A stretch of DNA of 42,501 nucleotides, taken from contig JAQVDK010000008.1 of the NCBI GenBank assembly GCA_028697835.1, positions 1-42,501 on the forward strand, given 5' to 3'. Below are positions 23,714 through 32,541 of this stretch, piece after piece (within the stretch, counting starts at the first letter, position 1; every line of letters starts with the position of its first letter). The notes beneath the pieces are model-generated. The model made no database searches. It worked only from the letters and a program-made list of their open reading frames with translations, and had not been told where the DNA came from. The position numbers were made by a program, and so were the translations under genes. Source of the stretch: Eubacteriales bacterium (GTDB lineage: Bacteria > Bacillota > Clostridia > Monoglobales > Firm-18).

Positions 23714-24960
23714 GCTTCCCACTCCTGTAGGTATTTTACCTGCTCGTCTGTAAGCTTGTCTATTTTAATGCCAAGGGATTCAAGCTTCACCCCTGCAACA
23801 AAGCGGTCTGTATCCTCCGGTACATTGTAAACCTTATTTTCCATGTTTTTGTGGTTTTCCAAAACGTATTTTGCGCTAAGGGCCTGAAGCGCAAAGCTCA
23901 TGTCCATAATTTCGGCGGGATGCCCGTCCCCTGCCGCAAGATTAACAAGGCGCCCCATAGCTATCAGGTTTATCCTTCGCCCGTCCTGTAAAACATAGCC
24001 TGTTATGTTGTTTCTGACTTCACTTTTCGACACAGCCAAGCTTTCAAGGTCAGGAATGGATATTTCCACATCAAAGTGACCTGCGTTGGATAAAATCGCT
24101 CCGTCTTTCATTACTTCAAAATGTTCTTTTCTTATAACATTATTACAGCCGGTAACGGTTATGAAAAAGTCGCCTATTTTTGCCGCCTGTTCCATGGGCA
24201 TAACTTCAAAACCATCCATAACGGCTTCAATAGCGCATATAGGGTCGATTTCAGTCACTATAACCTGTGCGCCAAGGCCTTTCGCACGCATTGCAACACC
24301 TTTTCCGCACCAGCCATAGCCTGCTACAACAACTTTTTTACCCGCTACAATTAAATTCGTGGTTCGATTTATCCCGTCCCAAACAGATTGACCTGTACCA
24401 TACCTGTTATCGAAAAGATATTTACACTTTGCATCGTTTACGGAAATCATAGGGAATTTAAGCTCTCCCGCTTTTTCCCTGGCCCTAAGCCTTAAAACAC
24501 CCGTTGTTGTTTCCTCACATCCGCCAAAAACAGCGGGTAAAAGCTCTTTTCTGGTTGTATGCAGAAGCTGGACCAAATCTCCGCCATCGTCTATGACTAT
24601 ATTTGGCTGTACGTCTAAAACCATGTTCAAATGCTGGAAATATTCTTCCTCCGTTGCGCCATTCCAGGCGTAAACAGGAATTCCATAGTAATCAAGGGCA
24701 GCGGCAATATCATCTTGAGTGGACAGCGGATTGCTGCCTGTTACCGCAATATTGGCACCTCCCTCAAAGAGCACCTTTGCCAAATACGCAGTTTTTGCCT
24801 CAAGATGAATGCTAAGAGCCACATTTATACCCTTAAAATATTGATTTTTTTTGAAATCCTTTGCAACGGCATTTAAGATGGGCATATTTTTGGAAACCCA
24901 CTCAATTTTTTTAACTCCCGACGGATAAAGGGACTTATCCCTAATAACACTTTCCTTCAT
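23710..24960 (-). CDS. ahcY: Adenosylhomocysteinase
   Basis: NAD-dependent enzyme that reversibly splits S-adenosylhomocysteine into adenosine and homocysteine, removing the inhibitory product of methylation. The 416-residue protein has [34 protein letters not shown], the substrate region [11 protein letters not shown] and [20 protein letters not shown], and the NAD-binding loop [19 protein letters not shown]. It is the shorter prokaryotic/thermophile type, without the internal insertion and C-terminal KPDHYRY of the long form. GAAAGG precedes the ATG at a rather long distance. It follows purine nucleoside phosphorylase by 29 nt and overlaps mtaD. Confidence 0.95.
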   Translation of the reverse strand: MKESVIRDKSLYPSGVKKIEWVSKNMPILNAVAKDFKKNQYFKGINVALSIHLEAKTAYLAKVLFEGGANIAVTGSNPLSTQDDIAAALDYYGIPVYAWNGATEEEYFQHLNMVLDVQPNIVIDDGGDLVQLLHTTRKELLPAVFGGCEETTTGVLRLRAREKAGELKFPMISVNDAKCKYLFDNRYGTGQSVWDGINRTTNLIVAGKKVVVAGYGWCGKGVAMRAKGLGAQVIVTEIDPICAIEAVMDGFEVMPMEQAAKIGDFFITVTGCNNVIRKEHFEVMKDGAILSNAGHFDVEISIPDLESLAVSKSEVRNNITGYVLQDGRRINLIAMGRLVNLAAGDGHPAEIMDMSFALQALSAKYVLENHKNMENKVYNVPEDTDRFVAGVKLESLGIKIDKLTDEQVKYLQEWEA

Positions 24961-24989
24961 ATCTGCACAGTTTTCCTTTCTCTTTTGTA

Positions 24990-25808
24990 TTACAGCCTTT
25001 CAATCACTGCATCAATCAGCTTTGCAAAATAATCTGCGCCGTTTTTCCCCGCTTCAATTACTTCTTCGTGGGACAGTGGCTGGTCCAAAATTCCCGCCGC
25101 CATATTGGTAAGCATGGACAGTCCCAAAACCTCCAAGCCGCAGTGGGAGGCGGCTATCACCTCGGGAACGGTTGACATTCCCACAGCATCGGCGCCTAAA
25201 ATAGAAAGCGCCTTTATTTCCGCAGGGGTTTCATAGGAAGGTCCGGGCATGAAGGCATATACCCCCTCACGCAAAGTCAGACCCAAGCCATAGGCAACCT
25301 CTTTTGCCAAATCCCTAAGCCTGGGTGAATAGGCAAAGCTCATGTCATTAAAGCGTGGACCAAGCCTCTCGTCGTTTATCCCTCTTAGGGGGCTGTCTAT
25401 AACAAGCTTGATATGGTCTTTTATAACCATAAGCTGACCTACATCAAACTCCTCATTTATACAGCCGGCCGCATTTGTAACAACCAAGGTTTCTACCCCC
25501 ATAAGTTTAAGCACATATACCGGGAAAGCGGCCTGCTCCATGGAATATCCCTCATAGCAATGAAACCTGCCACACATCATAATGACATACTTGCTGCCGA
25601 TTTTACCAAACACCAACTTAGATTTATGCCCAATTGCGGTAGCTTCGGGAAAATCGGGAATCTGACTATAAGGTATTTCAATTTTTTCATCAAGCTTTTG
25701 GTGATAGTCCGAAAGCCCGGACCCTAAAATTATAGCAATCTTGGGAACTATTTTTATCTTGTTTAGTATAAAGTCGGCACTTGCCTTTGCCTTTTCATAT
25801 GACAGCAT
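24990..25808 (-). CDS. Purine nucleoside phosphorylase (PNP-I, trimeric type)
   Basis: Phosphorolyses inosine or guanosine to the base and ribose 1-phosphate. The 272-residue protein has [16 protein letters not shown] (phosphate loop), [41 protein letters not shown], and the signature [20 protein letters not shown] followed by LTNMAAG with the purine-binding Asn. AGGAGAAAG precedes the ATG. In the operon it would take the inosine made after deamination of adenosine or SAH-derived nucleosides. Activity on methylthioinosine is possible but not shown. Confidence 0.93.
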   Translation of the reverse strand: MLSYEKAKASADFILNKIKIVPKIAIILGSGLSDYHQKLDEKIEIPYSQIPDFPEATAIGHKSKLVFGKIGSKYVIMMCGRFHCYEGYSMEQAAFPVYVLKLMGVETLVVTNAAGCINEEFDVGQLMVIKDHIKLVIDSPLRGINDERLGPRFNDMSFAYSPRLRDLAKEVAYGLGLTLREGVYAFMPGPSYETPAEIKALSILGADAVGMSTVPEVIAASHCGLEVLGLSMLTNMAAGILDQPLSHEEVIEAGKNGADYFAKLIDAVIERL

Positions 25809-25820
25809 ATCTTTCTCCTC

Positions 25821-28800
25821 TTATTTGAAATAATTTACTCCTGATTCAAATATTTTTTGATTCTTATTGCCTGGTATATTAATAGCGATGCGCTCTCCAA
25901 CACGCTCCGAATGCCCCATTTTGCCAAGCACGCGCCCGTCCGGACTGGTAACCGCTTCAATTGCATACATAGAGCCGCTTGGGTTATACATAATATCATT
26001 TGTCGGATTTCCCTGAAGGTCAACATATTGTGCGGCGATTTGCCCGTTTTTGGCAAGGTCCCATATGGTATCTTCATCGGCTACAAACCTTCCCTCGCCG
26101 GTTGATACGGAAATCGCGTGAATATCACCCAAATTCACATTTGCAAACCAGGGTGAAAGAACGGATGTTACAGCCGTGTATGCCATACCGGCGCTGTGGC
26201 GGCCAATTGTGTTGTATGTTAAGGTAGGGCACTGCTCGCTCATGGGTCTTATTTCCCCATATGGCACAAGCCCAAGCTTTATAAGCGCATGAAAACCATT
26301 TCCTATGCCTAAAATCAAACCGTCGCGCTTGCTAAGTAAATTTTCTACCTCCTGGGCTATGCAGGAATGTCTAAAAGTTGTGGCAATAAACCTTCCTGCA
26401 CCGTCCGGCTCGTTGCCTGCGCTTGCACCGCCTGCAAGCATAAGTATTTGTGCATTTTTAATGCGTTTTGCCATTTCCTTTACTGTTTCTTCAACATCTT
26501 TGGACGTCAAGTTTTTGACAACAAACAAATCCACATTCGCCCCTGCCGCCTTAAAGGCCCAAGCTGTCTCATATTCACAGTTGGTACCGGGGAAAATGGG
26601 TATAAACACCGTAGGCTTTGAAGATTTGATGCTTGGTTTTACAGTGTTCCTTTTATCATATGCAAATTTTTCGACAATATTCCTATTATCGTCCGTTTTG
26701 GTTGGAAATACTTCTTCAAGCGTACCGCTCCAAACGGATATAAGCTTGTCTATTTCAAAGCTAAAGCCTTTGCCGCAAATACTTGCTCCGCCTGTTCTTC
26801 CTATAACCCTGCCAAATTCCACATCTTCTGTTACTTCAAGGATTATGCTTCCATAACTTGGGGCAAAAAGCTCGTCATCCTTCACATTTTCAAAAGTAAA
26901 GCCAATTTTGTTGCCGAACGCCATTTTTGAAATAGCCTCGCAAAGACCTCCGCCTGTTACCACATAGGACGAAAGAACTTTGCCGCTGTTTATAAGCCTG
27001 GTCACTTCTTCGTATTTAGATTTCAAATCATCAAACACAGGTAGGTAATTTTCGTCCTTTTCAAATTCAACCAAAACAACTTTGCTGTTTTCTTTTTTAA
27101 ACTCTCCGGAAACAACCTTCCTTGCATCAACAGCGTCAATAGCAAATGAAACAAGGGTCGGTGGAACATCCAAATCCAAAAAGGAGCCTGACATGCTGTC
27201 CTTGCCGCCAATCGATGCAATATTAAGGCATCTTTGCGCATGGTAAGCACCCAAAAGTGCACAGACCGGTTTTCCCCACCTTAAAGGCTCGTCCCCAAGG
27301 CGCTCGAAATATTCTTGGAATGTAAGGTAAGTAGTTTTGTAGTTTCCGCCTTTGGCAACCACTTTAGCCACAGATTCCACCACCGCATATAAAGCGCCGT
27401 GGAAAGGGCTCCAGCTTGAAAGGTTTGGGTTAAAGCCAAAAGCCATAACCGTTGCTGTGTTGGTGCTGGCGTTTAACACAGGAATTTTTGCGGCCATTGC
27501 CTGCTCCGGCGTAAGCTGATGTTTTCCGCCCAGGGGAAGCAGTACGGACCCGCCTCCTGCAGTGCTGTCAAACTGCTCTATCAAGCCTTTTTGGCTGCAC
27601 ACATTAAGGTCTGCCAAGGTTTCAAGCCATCTTTCCTGTACGCTTTGGGATGAAGCGTTTATAAAATAGCTGTTTTTATAGTCAACCGCAGGAACCTTAG
27701 CCCAAGCAGTTTTCTTAACACCGCTTGTATTTAAAAATTCTCGGCTGATATTGACAATTGTTTTTCCCCGCCAAGTCATGACAAGCCTTTTTTCCTCGGT
27801 AACCACCGCTACCTGTGTTGCCTGAAGGTTTTCGCTTTCGGCAAGGGAAACAAAGCGCTCTTTATCCTTTGCACTTATAACAACCGCCATTCGCTCTTGA
27901 GATTCGGATATGGCAAGGTCTGTTCCGGATAAACCTTCGTACTTTGTTGGAACTGTGTCCAAATCAATCAAAAGACCGTCAGCCAGCTCGCCAATGGCAA
28001 CAGAAACACCGCCTGCGCCAAAGTCGTTACAGCGTTTGATAAGGCGGGTAAGCTCAGGATTTCTGAAAAGCCGCTGCATTTTACGCTCCTCAATCGGGTT
28101 TCCTTTTTGAACCTCCGCACCGCACTCTAAAAGGGAATCTTCCGTGTGCGCTTTTGAAGAGCCTGTTGCGCCGCCACAGCCATCTCGCCCTGTTTTTCCG
28201 CCAAGCAGCAGTATAACGTCGCCCGGCTGCGGAACTTCTCTTACAACATTATAGGCAGGAGCCGCAGCCACCACCGCTCCCAATTCCATTCTTTTAGCAA
28301 CATAGCCATCGTGGTAAATTTCGTTTACAAAGCCTGCCGAAAGCCCGATTTGATTTCCGTAAGAGCTGTATCCTTCAGCGGCTGTTGTTGTAATTTTACG
28401 CTGCGCAAGCTTGCCGCTTAGTGTTTCCTCTATAGGCTTTCGAGGGTCACCGCTTCCTGTTATCCGCATCGCCTGATAAACATAAGCTCTGCCGGATAAG
28501 GGGTCTCGAATTGCGCCGCCAAGGCAGGTTGACGCTCCGCCAAACGGCTCGATTTCCGTTGGGTGGTTGTGGGTTTCGTTTTTAAACATAACAAGATAAG
28601 GCTCTGTTTTTCCGTCCACATCCACATCCACTTTAATGCTGCAGGCATTTACCTCCTCCGACTCGTCCAGGGCGGTCAAAACGCCTTCTTTTTTAAGCTT
28701 TTTGGCAATCATTGTCGCCATATCCATAAGGGTAACGTCTTTTTCCTTGTCACCGTAGACACCCTCTCTGTCGGATAGGTACGTATTATAAATACTTTCG

Positions 28801-29531
28801 ATTAGCTTGTCCTCGAATTTAATTTCTTCAAGCTTGGTTAAAAACGTGGTATGCCTGCAATGGTCCGACCAGTAAGTGTCCAGCACACGAAGCTCTGTAA
28901 TTGTAGGGTCTCTTTTTTCAAAATCCTTAAAATACTTTTGGCAAAATAAAATGTCTTCCAAATCCATTGCAACGCCATATCTTTTGGCAATTTCTTCAAG
29001 TCCTTCTTCATCTTCGGTGATAAAGCCGGAAACAACCTCAACATCGCCCGGCTGCCTGTAATCCATTTCAAGGGTTTGAGGCTTTTTTAGGTCAACCTCT
29101 TGAGATTCCACCGGGTTTATGTAATAGTCTTTGATTTTTTGAAATTCATCGTCTGAAACATCGCCGGTTATGGAAATTACCTTTGCAACCCTTACGGTTG
29201 GTTTTTCTTCTTTTATAAGCATTTGCAGGCACTGCTCGGCGAAATCCGCCCTTTGGTCATACTGACCGGGTAAAAAAGCCATTGCAAAGACGCGCTCCTC
29301 CTTAGAAAAGGGAAAAGCCTCGTCATATACATTGTCCACGGACGGCTCTGAAAAAACGGTCTGTCTTGCCGCCTCATAATACTTGGGGCCAAGCCCCGAA
29401 ATATCGTATCTTATAAGCACCCTAACTTTTTTAATTCCACAAATGCCAAGATTTTCCGTCAAGTCCTTTTGCATCTTTTGTGCTTCGATGTCATAGCCTT
29501 GCTTTTTTTCAACAAAGATTCGTTTAATCAT
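25821..29531 (-). CDS. purL: Phosphoribosylformylglycinamidine synthase, single-chain
   Basis: Fourth step of IMP synthesis: FGAR, glutamine and ATP to FGAM. The 1236-residue protein is the fused (large) form. It has an N-terminal PurS-like region (about 1-150), a linker with LRVLDTYWSDHCRHTTF, and two AIRS-like ATPase halves (FKNETHNHPTEIEPFGGASTCLGG marks the first). The C-terminal glutamine amidotransferase domain (about 980-1236) begins TVFIPIFPGTNCEYETAWAF. In that domain the position usually held by the nucleophile Cys reads GLILGIGNGFHALIKLG, with GNG where GCNG or CNGCQ-type motifs occur; see findings. GGGAGG precedes the ATG. Gap to the phosphorylase gene is 12 nt. Confidence 0.95.
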   Translation of the reverse strand: MIKRIFVEKKQGYDIEAQKMQKDLTENLGICGIKKVRVLIRYDISGLGPKYYEAARQTVFSEPSVDNVYDEAFPFSKEERVFAMAFLPGQYDQRADFAEQCLQMLIKEEKPTVRVAKVISITGDVSDDEFQKIKDYYINPVESQEVDLKKPQTLEMDYRQPGDVEVVSGFITEDEEGLEEIAKRYGVAMDLEDILFCQKYFKDFEKRDPTITELRVLDTYWSDHCRHTTFLTKLEEIKFEDKLIESIYNTYLSDREGVYGDKEKDVTLMDMATMIAKKLKKEGVLTALDESEEVNACSIKVDVDVDGKTEPYLVMFKNETHNHPTEIEPFGGASTCLGGAIRDPLSGRAYVYQAMRITGSGDPRKPIEETLSGKLAQRKITTTAAEGYSSYGNQIGLSAGFVNEIYHDGYVAKRMELGAVVAAAPAYNVVREVPQPGDVILLLGGKTGRDGCGGATGSSKAHTEDSLLECGAEVQKGNPIEERKMQRLFRNPELTRLIKRCNDFGAGGVSVAIGELADGLLIDLDTVPTKYEGLSGTDLAISESQERMAVVISAKDKERFVSLAESENLQATQVAVVTEEKRLVMTWRGKTIVNISREFLNTSGVKKTAWAKVPAVDYKNSYFINASSQSVQERWLETLADLNVCSQKGLIEQFDSTAGGGSVLLPLGGKHQLTPEQAMAAKIPVLNASTNTATVMAFGFNPNLSSWSPFHGALYAVVESVAKVVAKGGNYKTTYLTFQEYFERLGDEPLRWGKPVCALLGAYHAQRCLNIASIGGKDSMSGSFLDLDVPPTLVSFAIDAVDARKVVSGEFKKENSKVVLVEFEKDENYLPVFDDLKSKYEEVTRLINSGKVLSSYVVTGGGLCEAISKMAFGNKIGFTFENVKDDELFAPSYGSIILEVTEDVEFGRVIGRTGGASICGKGFSFEIDKLISVWSGTLEEVFPTKTDDNRNIVEKFAYDKRNTVKPSIKSSKPTVFIPIFPGTNCEYETAWAFKAAGANVDLFVVKNLTSKDVEETVKEMAKRIKNAQILMLAGGASAGNEPDGAGRFIATTFRHSCIAQEVENLLSKRDGLILGIGNGFHALIKLGLVPYGEIRPMSEQCPTLTYNTIGRHSAGMAYTAVTSVLSPWFANVNLGDIHAISVSTGEGRFVADEDTIWDLAKNGQIAAQYVDLQGNPTNDIMYNPSGSMYAIEAVTSPDGRVLGKMGHSERVGERIAINIPGNKNQKIFESGVNYFK

Positions 29532-29551
29532 TCAATAAATTCCTCCCGAAT

Positions 29552-30562
29552 TCATAGCAAACAGCTTGAAAATTTTTCTAAAAATTTTTCGTTGGATTTT
29601 CTGTCTTTTATTGAAATTCTTATATATTGACCGTCAAGTCCACCAAAGCTGTTGCAATTGCAAACACTTATTCCTTTGTTTGCCATTCGCTCGCAAAAGA
29701 TGGCCGACGGGATTTGCTCAAGCTCGATAAAAATAAAGTTGGCAAAGGGCTTGTACGCATTAACACCGCCTAAAGTGCTGACCATGTAGTAAAACCTTTT
29801 CGGCTCCGACAAAAGCCAAGCCTTCGTCTTTTTAATATATTTAAAATCCCTAAAAAGAGTTTCAAACGCAATAAGGGGAAGGTATCCCACAGTTCCGGGG
29901 AATTGATTTTTATGTAAAAGCTCCGTAAGGCTTTCGCAGGAGATTGCATAAGAAAAACGAAGCCCTTTTAGCGCAAAGTAATTTGACAGGGTTCTCAAAA
30001 TAATTACATTTGCATATTTGGAAATATATTTAACAGCAGATATGTCCACGCTCACAAAATCCGCATACGCTTCGTCTATAACGACATAAATCCCCTTTTC
30101 CTGGCAATAGTCAAGGATTTTAAGCAAAAGGTTTTTGGGTATAATCCGGCTTGTGGGGTTATTGGGGTTTGCCAATATAACCATATCAACACCCACTTGA
30201 GCTGATTTTTTAAAGGTTTCAAAATCCAAATCAAAATCATTTTCTTTATTTAAAAAACACGGGACCACATCAGAGCCGCTTTCCCTACAGGCCTTTGCAT
30301 ACAAAGGCGGTGAAGGAAAAACAACAAGGGTGCGCACCGGCTTTAAACACTTTAGCGCAAGGTATAAAAGCTCGCTTGTGCCGCTGCCAAGTGTTAAATT
30401 TTTGTCGCTGACGCCATGATAAGCCGAAATGGCATCCAAAGCGCCCACTTTAGCCATATCATGCCTTAAGCTAAGGTTTTTATAGGATTTTTGCATTTTC
30501 TTTTTAAAGGTTTTCGGAACTCCTAAAGGGTTAACGTTCAATGAGTAGTCTATTCTTATCAC
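29552..30562 (-). CDS. HisC/CobD-like aminotransferase-fold protein lacking the PLP lysine
   Basis: 336-residue protein of PLP fold type I, closest by motifs to histidinol-phosphate aminotransferase and threonine-phosphate decarboxylase (CobD). The start DYSLNVNPLGVP is CobD-like. ILANPNNPTSRIIP, VVIDEAYADFV and the C-terminal YIRISI (substrate-carboxylate Arg) are all present. The segment expected to hold the Schiff-base lysine reads RTLSNYFALKGLRFSY, with Asn where the family has Lys (RTLSK in HisC, RSLTK in CobD). The codon is AAT, one base from lysine. The start is GTG with a weak GAG upstream. It lies 20 nt before purL. It may be catalytically altered or inactive; a sequence error is possible. 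Confidence 0.8.
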   Translation of the reverse strand: MIRIDYSLNVNPLGVPKTFKKKMQKSYKNLSLRHDMAKVGALDAISAYHGVSDKNLTLGSGTSELLYLALKCLKPVRTLVVFPSPPLYAKACRESGSDVVPCFLNKENDFDLDFETFKKSAQVGVDMVILANPNNPTSRIIPKNLLLKILDYCQEKGIYVVIDEAYADFVSVDISAVKYISKYANVIILRTLSNYFALKGLRFSYAISCESLTELLHKNQFPGTVGYLPLIAFETLFRDFKYIKKTKAWLLSEPKRFYYMVSTLGGVNAYKPFANFIFIELEQIPSAIFCERMANKGISVCNCNSFGGLDGQYIRISIKDRKSNEKFLEKFSSCLL

Positions 30563-30596
30563 CTCTAAAGCAGTTTTATAACATTAAAATATCAAT

Positions 30597-30619
30597 CCCC
30601 CTGCATACCTCACAGGGGG
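30597..30619. terminator. G/C-rich hairpin between the zinc-ribbon and HisC/CobD-like genes
   Basis: CCCCCTG and CAGGGGG form a 7-bp stem around a 9-nt loop. The minus-strand exit ATTGATATTTT and plus-strand exit CGCTTTTAATT are both weak U-tracts. It separates the zinc-ribbon gene from the purL operon and could be a partial terminator. Confidence 0.45.
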
Positions 30620-30694
30620 CGCTTTTAATTAAGGATTTTACGCCTGCGCTGCAGATGGCTGTGCTTGCAACAGCGCTTAGCGTTGGAGCGTTTT

Positions 30695-31054
30695 TTATAG
30701 TTCTTTGCCGCATTTTGCGCAAAAAGCGCTGTCATCGCTGACCTGGGCATTGCATGAAGGGCATGCCTTAACTGATTTGATTTCGTTTAATTTCTTCCGA
30801 TATTCTTCTATTTCGGCAAGCCGCTCGTCGATATACTTGCAGTGAGCCTCTACCTCTTCCGAGGATACGGAGTTGTCCTTATATCCTTGGTAGATAAGCT
30901 TTCCTATGGATTCGTACCGTTCTTTTATGTCGCTGTTTGCCGCCGAGATTGCCAAAGTATATTTGGACTGTTCAACAACCTTGCTTGATTTTTTCATAGC
31001 AGTAGAAAAAATATTTGAAGTGGTTTTCTTTAGATTATCAAAAAAATTATCCAT
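30695..31054 (-). CDS. Zinc-ribbon protein with helical N-terminus
   Basis: 119-residue protein. The N-terminal 85 residues are charged and helical, with SKVVEQSKYTLAISAANSDIKERYESIGKL split over two heptad-like stretches, suggesting a coiled coil. The C-terminus is a single zinc ribbon, CPSC (about 97-100) and CAKC (112-115). No membrane segment. Similar small proteins occur widely in Firmicutes without assigned function. AAAGGAGG precedes the ATG, and TTGCAA-17-TAATAT lies upstream. Confidence 0.78.
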   Translation of the reverse strand: MDNFFDNLKKTTSNIFSTAMKKSSKVVEQSKYTLAISAANSDIKERYESIGKLIYQGYKDNSVSSEEVEAHCKYIDERLAEIEEYRKKLNEIKSVKACPSCNAQVSDDSAFCAKCGKEL

Positions 31055-31077
31055 TACATAATCCTCCTTTTATATTA

Positions 31078-31106
31078 ATATTATTCAAATCACACTTATA
31101 TTGCAA
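31078..31106 (-). promoter_or_regulatory. Possible promoter of the zinc-ribbon gene
   Basis: Minus-strand TTGCAA (31106-31101) and TAATAT (31083-31078) with a 17-bp spacer. The -10 matches only four of six consensus positions. It lies just outside the 70-bp repeat block. Confidence 0.42.
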
Positions 31107-31109
31107 CCT

Positions 31110-31242
31110 TAATAAAGGATATAATGAAATTCGTTTATACTCGATGAAATTCGCTTACATTCATTATATCATATCCTTTATTTAATTACGCCTTCGGCGC
31201 AATGATGGATATGATGAAATTCACTTACATTCATTATATCAC
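31110..31242 (-). repeat. 70-bp repeat family, locus 1
   Basis: On the minus strand, 31235-31166 is one complete 70-bp unit. A second unit begins at once but breaks off after about 24 bp and is followed by a degenerate copy of ATGAAATTCG. The unit matches the right-end array (42306-42501) at about 61 of 70 positions and has the same length. It contains the extended -10-like TGATATAAT, an 8-bp inverted repeat GATATGAT/ATCATATC, and the hairpin TTGCGCC-GAA-GGCGTAA. It occupies most of the non-coding interval 31055-31340. Confidence 0.9.
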
Positions 31243-31265
31243 AATAAATTTAAAAAATAAAGATA

Positions 31266-31294
31266 TTGCCAAAAAAAATATAATATTGTATAAT
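31266..31294 (+). promoter_or_regulatory. Promoter of ychF
   Basis: TTGCCA (31266-31271) and TATAAT (31289-31294) with a 17-bp spacer, about 47 nt ahead of the ATG. Confidence 0.7.
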
Positions 31295-31340
31295 ATTTAT
31301 AAAATGCTGAAATTATGAAACAGACGAAAGGACCATATTT

Positions 31341-32435
31341 ATGAAGCTTGGAATTGTTGGACTTCCCAATGTTGGAAAAAGCACTCTATTTAATGCTATT
31401 ACCAAAGCCGGGGCGGAGGCGGCTAACTATCCCTTTTGCACAATCGAGCCAAATGTGGGCATTGTAAATGTTCCCGACGGACGCCTTAAAGTGCTTGCAG
31501 AAATTAGCAGCAGCCAAAAAATTACCCCTGCAACCATTGAATTTGTGGACATTGCCGGTCTTGTCAAAGGCGCAAGCCGCGGCGAGGGCCTTGGAAACAA
31601 ATTTTTATCCCATATCCGCGAGGTTGACGCAATAGTCCATGTTGTGCGCTGTTTCGAGGATAAGAACATAACTCATGTGGACGGCAATGTTGATGCCATA
31701 CGTGATGTTGAAACCATAGCACTGGAGCTTATTTTTGCGGATTTGGAATCCATCGAAAAAAGGATTGAACGCACTAAAAAGGCAATGAAGGGCGGAGATA
31801 AAAAATACGCCATAGAGCTTTCGTTGTTTGAAAGAATAAAAGAAGCGCTGGAAAAAGGAAAGCCTGCAAGCTCGGTGGAGCTTTCCGCCGAAGAAGAAAT
31901 TATTATGAAAGAAGTATCCCTTCTTACCATGAAACCCGTAATATTTGCCGCAAACGTTTCGGAAGGCGAGCTTTTTGAATATGAAAAAAACGAGAACTAC
32001 CAAAGCCTTGCAAGGTATGCAAAAGAGCAAAACTGCGGAATTTTGCCCGTTTCGGCAAAAATCGAAGAAGAAATATCCCAGCTTGATGATAGTGAAAAGG
32101 CGGTCTTTTTGGCTGATTTAGGAATCGAAGAATCAGGGCTTGACAGACTGGTTAAGGAAAGCTACAAGCTTTTGGGTCTTATTAGCTATCTGACAACAGG
32201 TCCACAGGAAACAAGGGCGTGGACTATCAAAAGCGGAACAAAAGCACCCGCCGCCGCAGGGAAAATTCACTCTGATTTCGAGCGGGGCTTTATACGGGCG
32301 GAGGTTGTATCGTACGATGATTTGGTTGAATGCGGAAGCATGAGCAGCGCTAAAGAAAAAGGACTGGTCCGCCTGGAAGGCAAGGACTATGTTGTAGCGG
32401 ACGGGGATGTAATTTTATTCAGATTTAATGTATAA
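31341..32435 (+). CDS. ychF: Ribosome-binding ATPase YchF
   Basis: Obg-related P-loop protein that prefers ATP and binds the 50S subunit and the 70S ribosome. The 364-residue length is standard. Motifs: Walker A GLPNVGKSTLFNA at the N-terminus, the adjacent GAEAANYPFCTIEPNVG switch I region, DIAGLVKGASRGEGLGN (switch II), and FAANVSEGEL in place of the usual NKxD, as in YchF proteins. The helical coiled-coil insertion lies at about 125-195. The C-terminal TGS-like domain ends YVVADGDVILFRFNV. AAAGGA precedes the ATG. It is monocistronic, between its promoter and a strong terminator. Confidence 0.96.
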   Translation: MKLGIVGLPNVGKSTLFNAITKAGAEAANYPFCTIEPNVGIVNVPDGRLKVLAEISSSQKITPATIEFVDIAGLVKGASRGEGLGNKFLSHIREVDAIVHVVRCFEDKNITHVDGNVDAIRDVETIALELIFADLESIEKRIERTKKAMKGGDKKYAIELSLFERIKEALEKGKPASSVELSAEEEIIMKEVSLLTMKPVIFAANVSEGELFEYEKNENYQSLARYAKEQNCGILPVSAKIEEEISQLDDSEKAVFLADLGIEESGLDRLVKESYKLLGLISYLTTGPQETRAWTIKSGTKAPAAAGKIHSDFERGFIRAEVVSYDDLVECGSMSSAKEKGLVRLEGKDYVVADGDVILFRFNV

Positions 32436-32443
32436 CGTAAAAA

Positions 32444-32468
32444 AACCGGCGGTTGCCGGTTTTTTTTA
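32444..32468. terminator. Bidirectional terminator between ychF and the phosphofructokinase gene
   Basis: AACCGGC and GCCGGTT form a 7-bp stem with the loop GGTT, flanked by A-runs on the left and T-runs on the right. It therefore serves ychF on the plus strand and the convergent kinase gene on the minus strand. Confidence 0.9.
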
Positions 32469-32541
32469 ACGAAAAATTGCACTTGGACGTGAATTTGCGC
32501 TTAAAGAAGCCGCCCGGATGCCCAGATGCCTAAAGAATCTT

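Noticed and set aside
30541-30741. 66-codon plus-strand frame with a hydrophobic stretch
   Set aside because: It overlaps the ends of two minus-strand genes and a hairpin, has no ribosome site and no protein-like conservation that I can see.
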